This document shows, in pieces, positions 51,001-63,000 of a DNA stretch of 64,000 nt. Both the position numbers and the translations under genes were made by a program. The number at the start of each line of letters is the position of its first letter. Positions within the stretch are counted from its first letter, which is position 1. Below the pieces are notes generated by a model that was given only the letters and a program-made list of their open reading frames with translations, made no database searches and was not told the origin of the DNA. This DNA comes from Owenia fusiformis (lineage: Eukaryota; Annelida; Polychaeta; Sabellida; Oweniidae): positions 35,001 to 99,000 of the forward strand of contig CAIIXF020000258.1 of NCBI GenBank assembly GCA_903813345.2. Direction: 5' to 3'.

Positions 51001-54000
51001 GTCAAAACACGTAAGTAGAGAGGTTTCGGTATAGCCAAAGCCCAACTTCAATTTTTAAATGACGAAAACCCAACAGAGAAGAACATTTCTCGAAGAGTAC
51101 TTTCCCTCGTTTTCCAATCGAGGGAATTGGTTTGTGAATATCCCAGCAATAACAGTATCAATTTCTAAGTTGTAATCATATTTTGAGACTACATACGTGC
51201 CAAATATTGGCAGGACAAAGGAGCCTATCTTCGTTTCCAGTTCCTCCCCAGTGCTTACCATGACTTGCCCGCGTCTCGCTATAGAGGGTGTTACAAAAAG
51301 TGGACCATCTGTAAAAAATCTCCGAATGTAGTTCAAATGCATATGGGTCTTTTTCAAAAGTTCGTCACTTTCTCCGAAAAATTAAAACGGTTGATATTTC
51401 AATCAATTTTTGATTTTTTGGGAAGAACAACGAACATTGTTCCAGAAAATTGCCTTTAAAAGATAGTTTAAGTGGAAATTACGAAATAACACAGCAAAAT
51501 GTAAAAAATCTAACGTGCGTGACGTTTTTGATGAAATCAACAGTTACTTTTGTAATACAGACGATAAAATACATTTAAGTCTCTTAAACTGTGTAAATGC
51601 ATATGACGAAAAAATCGTTTGTCGATATTTCATGAATTTATGCATTTAAGGTTTCTCAGCTAATTTTCAATATGCTAACGTGCGTGACGTTTTTAAATAT
51701 CTGCGTTTTTCATCTGCTATCCTGAGTTTCTCATATAACATGATATATTAGGAATAAATATGTTTTAACCAATCTAAAGCTTTAAATAAACGTTTTACCC
51801 TTGTAAGTTTTGTGTCATAAGGCATTAAGCAAGGTTTTTACTAAAAACTAACGTGCGTGATGAATTGATTGTGTTGACACGAAATATGTTAAACTCAATA
51901 ATAAGTGTACATCTAAGTGATAAAGTAACAGCAGTCGATTTCTTAGTGTATAATACATGTTATACCTTGTCAAACATCATACCTATTATATTTTTAAACT
52001 GGCAAAATATGGATATCCGATTAATACAATGGTTTAGGACTTATTTCAACCACAGAAGTAAATTATTCTATAACGTACAGTATCTTGCTTTATGGTCATT
52101 CCATTTCCCCAGCAGGATACGTTACAATTAACATTAATAGCTTTCCTCAAATTATTTAGTTTGAAGAATGACATCGCGATATATTGTTATGTGTATTCAT
52201 TATTTTATTCAAGAAAATGTTTGCTTGAATTCTACGTGCGTGACGATTTTAAGTTGACACGATTTTAACAATAACAATAACAATAGTAAAATGTAAATGT
52301 AATAACAATAATAACTATAACAATAATAACAATAGTAAAATATAAATGTAGTAACAATAGTAAAACAATAGTAAAATAATAACAATAAAAGGCCCGTAGC
52401 CAGGGGGGGGGCTCTGGGGGCTCGGACGAGCCCACCCCTGATATCTCTTAAAAAAATGTGGACCTACCTTTTTGCTTACTTGAAGAAAAACTTGCTCTTT
52501 CCCACATTCATTGGGCAATTAAGATTAACAAACTGGCATTACTGTGCATTGTTTTTCGAATTTGGGTATTATTTTTCAAAATTTGGCCAAATTTTTTTCG
52601 CGGACATACATGTATTTGTGCCCCTTTCCCTCTGTTTTTTAGGATCGTCCTTTATGTTTTGTTAAACATAGCCTTCTGGCGGTTCCAGGAGGGGGAGGGG
52701 GGCATGGGGCCCTAGGCCCGGAAAAAAATGTTAGCCCAAAAATATTGCAGGGCCTCTTTAGTGGGCCTTTTTGGCCATTACTTGACCTTTATGAGTCTTA
52801 TTTTTTTCAATTTCATGCCGAATTTTGGTTTAAGGGCCCTTAAAAAAATTTACGCGCGACACTAGGATGGGCCAGGAAAAAAAAATTTGGGCTAAAAATA
52901 TTGTAGGGCCTCTTTAGTTGGCCTTTACTTGACCTTTTTGGGCCTTATTATTTCAATTTTAGGCTAAATTTTCAAAAAACGGGCCATAAATCTTCAAAAT
53001 TTAGGCCCAAATTTTGGTTCTAGGGCCCTAAAAGGTTTTCCGCGTGGATGGGCCCAGAAAAAAATGTTGGCCCCAAAATATTGTAGGGTCTCTTTAGTGG
53101 GCCTCATTTGGCATTAATTGACCTTTTTGGGCTTTATTTTTTGTTCAATATAAGGCCAAATTTTCAAAAAACGGGCTATAAATTTTAAGAATTTTCGCCC
53201 GAATTTTGGTTTTAGGGCCCTAAAAATTTTACGCGCGGCCCTAGGATGGGCCCAGAAAAAACATTTTGGGCCAATAATATTGTAGGGCCTCTTTAGTTGG
53301 CCTTTACTTGACCTTTTACATTGACCTTTTTGGGCCTTATTATTTCAATTTTAGGCTAAATTTTCAAAAACGGGCCATAAATTTTCAAAATTTAGGCCCA
53401 AATTTTGGTTCTAGGGCCCTAAAAGATTTTCCGCGTGGCCATAGGATGGGCCCAGAAAAAATGTTGGCCCAAAAATATTGTAGGGCTTCTTTAGTTGACC
53501 TCATTTGGCATTAATTGACCTTTATTTTTTGTTCAATTTAAGGCCAAATTTTCGCCTGAATTTTGGTTTTAGGGCTCTAAAACTTTTACGCGCGGCCTTA
53601 GGATGGGCCTAGAAAAAATGATGGGCCAAAAATATTGCAGGGCCTCTTTAGTTGGCCTTAAATTGACCTTTTTACTTGACCTTTTTGGGCCCTTCAAAAT
53701 TTTCAAAATTTGGTTATAGGGCCCTCAAAGGTTTTCTGCGCGGCCATAGGATGGGCCAAGAAAAGAATGTTGGCCCAAAAATATTGTAGGGCCTCTTTAG
53801 TGGGCCTTTTTGGGCCTTATTTTTTCAATGTTATGCCAAATTTTCAAAAAGCTGGCCATAAATTTTCAGAATTTTGGCCCAAATTTTGGTCTTAGGACCC
53901 TAAAAAGTTTTTCCTCGCAAGTGCGGATATTTTTTCATGACTTGAAGTGTGGGCCCCCCTTGTTAGCTTCCGGATCCGCCACTGTCCTTTACAATACAAA

Positions 54001-57000
54001 GGGGCTTGGTTTAGCATGGGGAATTTTTTTTTGGGGGGGGGTTGCGGGGGGTTCGAGCCCCCCCCCCCCCCCCCCCCCCCCCCTTACAAAAAGCTGGCTA
54101 CGGGTATGAATAACAATAGTAAAATGCTAATGGACTTCATGAGACCAACATATCTTGTAACTGGAACTGAATATATGTTGAAAGCAATACAAGTTATGGG
54201 GAAAATACGTCGAATTATACGAAATACTTACGTCTTCTGCTAGCCAAAATGGCCTCAGCCGGGACGAATCTAACTTGCGAATGGTCTATGTGGAACGAAA
54301 CTGTAGCAATTTCTATCAATGCAATATCATTTATGGAATAAATAGTCTAAATAGTCGATCAAAGATCATTTATATAATTCAAATAACCATGCATAAAGAA
54401 TTTGTTTTCAGTGAAGTCGAGAAGAATTGAGTCCATCTGAACCGACGCTCAATCACTTTGTCCATTGGTGTCAAACGTCACGCACGTTAGAATTTTATTG
54501 GTTCTATTCTATTTTCTGCATACAATAATTGACGAAATTTTCTGAACTGTGAAACTGAGGTTAGACAAAGCAATAAAAATCAGTGCTTGGCACTCCTGAC
54601 AAGACTATTGACATAACCATTAACATAAGGACAAGATGTACATCTTTTATAACGTGCGTGATTGCTTGACACGAACACTTTTATCACATATAAATTAAGC
54701 TATGGTGTCAAAAAACAGATTAATGACGAAAACAACCACAATATTTGCTGATTCCAGATGAATGTTCCCTTTCTTACATTTAGGTGTGTGTGAAAATCGT
54801 TTTATATCAACGAGAAATTTAAGTAATTCGTTAATGCGAGAGTATGACACGATAAAGGACTACGTGCGTGGCGGATTAACGTGCGTAACGAAGTTTGACA
54901 CCAATCTTCGAGCAACTTATAAAGACCATATTGCCGCTTCAGAGTTGAAACTTACCACTGGATCTATAACATCGCGTAAATGTGTAAATAAAATACAATT
55001 TCATTTACACATGTGATCGCGTATTTTGTATGAAAATAGGCTTTCTAACGTGCGTGACGAGTTTGACACGAAAAACGATAATGCACGCAACTGAGCATAC
55101 AAATTATTTTCCATATATACTTCATATAGCATTGAACACAATGAGAGCTCGGTGTATCCTCCTTTCGAAAAAACACTCATCTGACTTTTTGTAAAAATAA
55201 TCAGCCTGGAGCTCATGAATAACGTGCGTGATGGTGTTTGACACCATGCATCACGCACGTTAGTTCTAAATTGACATTGTCTTATTTTTCGAGTATGGTA
55301 GATTTATTATCTGAAAACGAAATGATTCACATAGATAACCTCTGTAGACTTGTGGCAACACATTTTTCCGCCTCATTTCCAGAAAGAAAGATCCAGTGGA
55401 TGTATCTCTGATGTACCCCCCAAAATTGCTTAAAAAACTGCAAAAACAGCTGGACACGAAGCCAAAAAAAGTGAATAACTTCATCAAATTTTAACATTTT
55501 CACCTGATATTATCCTCAGTATCTTTTTGACCTCTACTGAGTTGAAAAGAATAATCGTTTTTGGCTATACTTCTCAAAATGTTGAGATATCGAGCATGTA
55601 ATATTTGAACTTTTGAGTGACGAACTTTTGAAAAAGACCCATATACAATTTGTAACTTTTAAACTGTATTTACTGTCACATGTGTCAAATATCTTGGTCT
55701 AAAATTAAATACTAGGTTCCAATATGATATATTCAGTATATGTCTGTTTTATCTCAAATTGACTTTGGAGATGGACATTATGAAACAACCTGTACGAATA
55801 CTGGAGGGGGAGTTCGTCATGCAACCAATGCAAATGGCTTGCTTCATGCATTGCTTACACAGATGAGATTGATTAGTTTGTCAAAATTTGTTGTTGCATT
55901 TATGTAAAAAAACATATATGTACGTGGGTTTAAACTTATAAAAATATTTGAATTTGTCAAGAATATTGACACATTTTTCTTTTTAAATGAGCTTAACATC
56001 TTGGAGTTTCCGATATAATATACATTTCCAAAATTAAATGTGTTAACTCAAATTGCACATAGTATATTTCTTTCAAATTAAAAATTAAACTTTGCGTTAA
56101 TTAGTTGTAGCAAAACCTGATTTTCCAAAGTGCGAGGCGACATTGGTTATGGTTGAAAACGATAACAAAGTATTGACAAAATGCAACGATACTGTACCTG
56201 TCACAGCTATATACACAAATCTGTTGAGGTAAGCAGTTTATTACTTCATGTTAATGATATCGAATGCTGAAGCCACTAGTGTTGAAAGATATTCAGAGAT
56301 AAATCACATTGTTTTATCTTCAAAAACTAAATGTGCATCAAAAGGTCCATGTGCAGTATGGCAAGTGATTTTAGACGGTCGTATCTTTCACCATGAGTAC
56401 TATCTGGCCATAAATACAGTGGCTTTTATGTTTAATGTTTTCTTTCAAGTGAAGTCCCTATGATGATAAAATATCAATCCAACTCTCTGAAAGATTATGG
56501 TTTAGAACCCCCACATTGGCACTTTTTTAAAAATGTTAGGCTTATTTTCTAAAAAAAAGGATCTTGTTTTTCTCAATTTAACCATATCGAAAGTTTCTTC
56601 TACACTATATTAACAACTTCTAAAAAGGGGATTGGTATTGAAATGCATTAAAGTTAATATAAAAACCACATATCCCATGTTTTTTCCCATAGGGAAAACT
56701 CGTGCTATCCATTGTTTTCAGCATAATTTTGGTCATCGAAATTGATATCTTCAAAACTAGACTTTCAATACCATTCTACATTTGAAGAATTTTTAGACCC
56801 CTTTTTGAATAATATTTTCATACAATAACAATCAGAAAAAAGGAGATCCTCTTTATAGTAAATATGTTCAACATTTTGAAAAAAATGTTGAGGTCCCTAT
56901 TCATAATTTTTCGAATTGTTCGATTGATATTTTTTTCATCATGGACACTTTACTTGAAAGAAAACATATTATCTTAATAAAAGCCACTGTGTTTATGCCC

Positions 57001-60000
57001 AGAAAGTACTCATGGTGAAAGATATGACTGTCTAAAATCACTTGCCATACTGCACATGGACCTTTGCTTTACCTTATGAGTATTTTATGTAAATACAATA
57101 TCTCATTAATACCTTCAGAGTTATGCTGAAAACATATGTAAATAGTATCGTGTCACTATATCGTGTCATTAAACAGTTAAACAAGAAATGGTACATTTTG
57201 GATTATGGTACTCTGGCGCCATTTTCTAGCTTTTCCTCCTAGCGTTATTGGACTTCAAACAGAAGTGAAAGTTACCCGCAAATGATATATCCATTGCATG
57301 GAGTTTATAATTTGCTTTGGTATAACGAAACATATGTTAAAGTTAAAGTTAGAGTTAAAAATGTATTGTGCGCTTTTTCTTAGTGTTTTTTTGAAAAATA
57401 ACATACTCCGTCACAGCGGACAAATCTTTTGATACCAGCCTGTGTAAGGGTAAGGCGAAAATAATAAAAAAAAATTATTCTTCAACATGTATTATAATAA
57501 CGTTAGTATGAATGAAATGGGCCTTAAGTGGGTATTGTGGTCTTGGTATGGGTTGTAATAATGGTTTTCCTTATGAATGGTGTACTCTCTGGTTTTTTTT
57601 CTTGCTGTATTCTGTAAAAAGTTTTGGTACTTTACCTTTAGCACTAGTATGTACATATGCATATTGTTGGTAAAATATGAAGACTTAAAACTTCGTTATT
57701 GTTACACAATTCTATACCATCGTTGATAATAAATAATTACATATCAAGTTTTAAACTTATTTTCCAAATAGGTCTAAAACTGTGCGTTCATGTAAGAGAT
57801 GGTAGGAAAACAAAGACTGCTACTTTACCATTATAATTGTAAATTACTTTACTAGTGTACGGCATAACCGAGTCCCCGCGAGCGCAGAGAAAAGCTTCGA
57901 GTGCCACTTATGATGTCTGTCCATTTGTTGAGCTTGCTTAAGTTCATTTTTCAAAATTTTACTCTTAGTACTATGTATAATTATTAACAGCTTTAGATAT
58001 ATTTTGATAGCGTGAGCAAAATTGATGTTGAATGGAAGACAATTTTTCAAAAAGATGGCTTCCCTGATTTTCATCCAAACTTCAACAGAACGAATTTCAA
58101 GTTAGGGATTATTTCATCATCAGGACGACTCTACCTAGACAGGGGTAAGTTGACCAGGTGTAAAAGGGTCGGAGGTCCTATCAAATTATGGTCCTACTCT
58201 CCATTGATTTATATTGTGACCTAAAGACAACTCTTTTCTTTATTATCTTATACACATTTAGGGCCAGCAGGGGCCGTTAAGAAAGGGGACCATAATCCCC
58301 AGGGGATTTCTTTCACACCGGCTTACTTATACTAGCATTTATAGAGTGGCTGAAAAATATTTGTTCCCGATATATGTCATATATTATGTCTGATGTTATT
58401 AAACTGACATCAACTTTGAAACACTGTGTGACAAAGCAGAAAAAATTACCAAAACGTTATTTATCCTTAATTAGAAAATTGGACCATATTGTTGAACGTG
58501 AAAAATGTGAAGCATGTGTTAAATTCTGAATGGTCATGTATTAAGTAAATTGCACTTGTGACAATCAGCAGTCGTTAGATGGTTAACAAATTAGGATAGA
58601 TATGGTAATTGAGAAATCTTGATTATTTGAGGTCTGTCTTTGAAGATTTCCAAACATTCACTCACATTTTCACAATATACTAATACGTTTGATTCGAATT
58701 GTTCAAAGCATCTTAGAAAATAGAGTAATTTGACATAATTCTTGCTGTGTTTATATTTCACATATGATTGAGGATAAAGAAGATGAGAAATGAAATCCAT
58801 ACCATGTATAGTTGAGAAGTAAATAAATCTACTTTTTGGGTCTCATTTTAATTTGTCTTTTGATGATAGTATATTCCTAAAAAAATAACTAAATTCTTCC
58901 TTGACTGATTTTTCTTTCAATCATAGATGGAGCGACACATCCGTCATATGTTTCTATGCCGTGTGAAGACAGGGACCCTGGTTCACCAAACCATGGTATT
59001 GTATCATGTTCCTCTAGAAAAAACTTACCTTGGGGAAAATTCAAGCACAATGACAGGTAACTTTATTTGTTATTTTTGTCACGTGTAGGACATGGATCGA
59101 TTAGACTTTGAGGAATATAACTGTGATATAATAATCTCAGATAATATTTAATCATTGAGAACGTCCGTCCGTCTCTCCGTCCGTCCGGGAAATAACTCGA
59201 ATACTGTTGGCCCGATAGTGTTTATATTTTATACGTACTGTACATCTATATGCTCCATGTGAATACAAGTTCTGCACGGAAGTCAATATTCAAAATGGCC
59301 ACTGGTTTCAAAATGGCGGCCATTTTAGTGTCGATTCAACGGTATTTTAGGTACAGCATAATGTATTGACGTGGTAAATTGATGTTTTAAATGGAAACAT
59401 GTATATGGGATATTGATGAAGTTGAAAACATAATTACCGAGACAACGCATGGCGTCTATCTTGAAAAATGGTGACGATATACAATAAACTTAGTTTTTGC
59501 TGTAACTGGAAAAGTAGTGAAGTGATTTTGTTTATATTTGATATGCGAATATTTGTTAACAAGGTACACTTTCTATGACCCTTTGCGTAGTAGACGGCCA
59601 TTCTAAAAATTTTATTTGTGTTATACGTTTTTTACTCGGAAAGTAATGGAGCGACTTCATTGAAATTTAATATGTGACTTCTCATAAGCATATTACCTTT
59701 TCTTATGACACTATGGCTGGCTAGTACGCGGTCATTTTGAAAATGGTAGCCATTCTTATGTGACTTATTTTACATTTAATAATACTTATTAATATAAGAT
59801 ATATTTTTATAATACGCTAAATATGTTAATTATATTGTTTGACATGATAACTTATGTAACAGCTTTACAATGCCTGTCTTAACCAGGGTACGATTCACAG
59901 CTTCTGCAACAAATGGCGGGTTCCTTGAGTTTCATAATCCTGAGCGTATGATGGATGAGACAGAATTTTACAGAGGGAACTCAAGGAGCAACGATGCTCT

Positions 60001-63000
60001 GTTTATATTTGACACTGTCAATCCTTATCATTGTTCAATTACATCATCTTGTAACCATGCCTTGATGGAATTTGGCAAGGATATAAGAAAGGTGAATATT
60101 AACAGGAACTTTTTGATGAGAAAATATAGGATTTATTACTTCATGTAAGAATAAGAGTGCATTTCTTTAAACAAGTTCGTATGTGTTAAAGATATTTAGA
60201 ATCATAGTAAACGAGTTGATATTTTTTGAATTTTTTTTAACTAAGAGTAAACTAAAGGTTGAGTTGACAAAGGCCATGGGATGACTTGTATAACTTTTGG
60301 GATTAGGAATTCAGGATGACCGTTACACATACAAATAAACGCAGTGAAATACTCGGAGCCAATGAACTGAGACTTTTAGTTCAATCATTTTTACTAAATT
60401 GATAACACAGGAGTTCTCTTCAAATATTCATTTTAATTTTGTCATGTAGGTTGGTGTAAACATAAGCTGGGAAGGATGGCGAGACGATCTTTCTGGAATA
60501 AGGGAATATGACATTGATATTTATTTGACCAAACAAAACCACAGCAGTCTCAGAGAAAGCCATCCAGCTAAGAAAACGTTTCAGAAGTGGAAATTGGGAG
60601 ATCCTAATCCAAGTTTTACACCCGAAATAGCAGGAACGTACACGATTGTACTCACAGCAGTAGACGATACAGGTCATAGTGGATCTAGTGGTAATGTACA
60701 GACAGCTAGACGACTGTTCATTTATGACAACAACTCTGTTGTAGATATAGTCCAACATAAACCAATTCAACCTATATCTGCATCTCTGAATTTTACATCA
60801 GGTAATTCTACATCAAATAAAATGTGCCACTGGCAGCATAACTTACAGGATGAAAGTGGAAAAGGGGAGAGTGTAGTGTTTGAGTGGACTGATAGGTTTA
60901 TAAATCGTTATCACCATATGAATAAGATTCTCGGAGCAGTAGATGATTATCAGGAAAGGGTGATTCTGCCAGAATACGATGACTTTGATGAAGGCGAGAG
61001 AACACGCTCGGCAATTCCAAACGCCAATGCAATAATCCGATTTAACTATACTTTCCTCAAAGACCACAGTGGAGGAAGAACCATAACGATAATGCCCGAA
61101 TATGACTGGAATCTTACAGACAATGTATTAGATCAAAGCCAACGGTTAGATATTCCAAGAGACGATGGTGACACAGTACGATTCTGGGTAAGAGCCATAG
61201 ATGTGATGGGGACTTATGTTCACGATAGCGTTTGTGTTCATTTTGACTCATCACCACCGGTCATAGAGAACATTTGGCTCTCTAATAATGGCAGAGAACA
61301 ACTTGCAGTCCACAATACGAGAGATCTTTATGAGATGCGGTAAGTAGCCTATGTCAAGTTTGTTATTTCACTAAGCATAGGATAGAGGTGGATAAAATAT
61401 GTCATGTGATGACGCGTTAAATTGTTGAATTTACAAATTTTTCATCAACTTTGCTTATTATAGGTAAATTAAATGTATGAAATATAGTCATGATCTCGTG
61501 GTTTAGATTTTTTGATCCCCACTATCTTGTCACTCTCATTGCTTGAGCATGCTAGAAATGTAATAAAGGAAATAGGTGTTTTAAGTCACACAATTCATTG
61601 CCATGGTACCACATAGTGTCCAAATCTGTTGAATCTATAACAGTTCTGGGTGGTGACATATAAATACCATGCTAGATTTTTATGCTGTAATTGCATCCAT
61701 TCTTACTTTACTATCCAATATCTCCATTGACACCTGCTTCCTAATTTTCCCCTTCACATGTTATTAACTTAAGGAAATCTACATTAATGCGTTTCGCACA
61801 CTTAGAGCTCTTGTAAATACATTTTAGATTCCATTTCAAAGCATTTGATATACACAGCGGACTGTACAATGTCCATTGGAAACTATTTGATAGTTATACC
61901 GATACTGAAGAGATACTAGGAGAAGGACATACACATGTAATAAAGATAGATAACGAAACACAGGATGCATCAAGTTATTGTGTACCAGCAGGACAATGCT
62001 ATGGAATACAATATGATATCAAACCAGATCGTACAGACTTTCCTAAGCCTAGAGGCACACACGAACACGACTATTTCCTGATAATAACGGTCACCAACAT
62101 TGCCCGACTAGTCACAACTCATACTCTAAAAGTGAGTTTAACTAATTATCATTACTTGATACATGTACTGTTCTACGTATGAGGCTTGTATTCTGTTTAA
62201 TATGTACATTTTTCCCTCTGGCACTTATGCATGCATATTGCCCCTTTTTATTCAGATAACAATTGACACATCTCCACCTCACCCTGGTGTTGTATATGAT
62301 GGACGTTCTGGTAGCTCAGAAGTTGATTACCAGCAGGGTTATACATTGCATGCACATTGGTCACAGTTCTTTGACAGAGAGAGTGGCATCATGTTTTACA
62401 GATATGGGTTTAGTAACAGCTGCCTTGAAGCAGATGCTTTCACTGGCATCAATGGAACATCAATGGTTAGTGTTTAGCATACAAAGTCAATCAAGAAAAT
62501 CTGAGAAAATGTTGTAAAAGTAAGAAAGGATAGGTATCGATATGGTGAACTGAATTCAACAATGTTTTTCTCTTAAACAAATCATTGAAAACATTCTGTA
62601 AAAACACGGTCCTTTATGTAGTGTTGACTGATTGGCAACAATTTAATGCAAAAAGTATTTATATATATATATTTTATATAACTGTTTTTGTTAACATTTT
62701 TTGTGTTTTAGTGCAATTGTTTTTTGTACCTTTCTACCAATTCTTGAGAATGAAATAAAATGTCTTTCCGAACCTTGTTGATTTAACAAAAGTATGCAAA
62801 AACTTACTTAGGTTCGGATAGATGTTTCATTTCATTCCGAACATATGATACCAATAACAAAAGGAGTGTCAGATGTGTTTTCTAAAAACGATATAGAAAA
62901 AGTATTTATATATATTTCAAATTATAATGTTACCATCCAAAAGATGACCATTAAATTGACGATGTGTAAAATTTCCAGAAGTTCACCATATCGATACCTC

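Larger units (their letters stand above)
51341..55644. mobile_element. 4.3-kb TIR element carrying an ACGTGCGTGA motif array
   Basis: A 29-bp terminal repeat is perfect: 51341-51369 (starts ATATGGGTCTTTTTCAAAAG) and its complement at 55616-55644. TA at the extreme positions could be a Tc1/mariner-like target. Between them, TAACGTGCGTGACG-type motifs, often followed by TTTGACAC, occur 11 times: 51511, 51676, 51849, 52233, 54476 (reverse), 54650, 54861, 54877, 55046, 55220 and 55249 (reverse). The last two form a hairpin. A different element (52393-54104) splits the array into left and right groups. No transposase frame is present. Confidence 0.65.

Noticed and set aside
51055-51357. 100-codon minus-strand frame next to the 4.3-kb element
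   Set aside because: It crosses the terminal repeat of that element and has no recognised motif.
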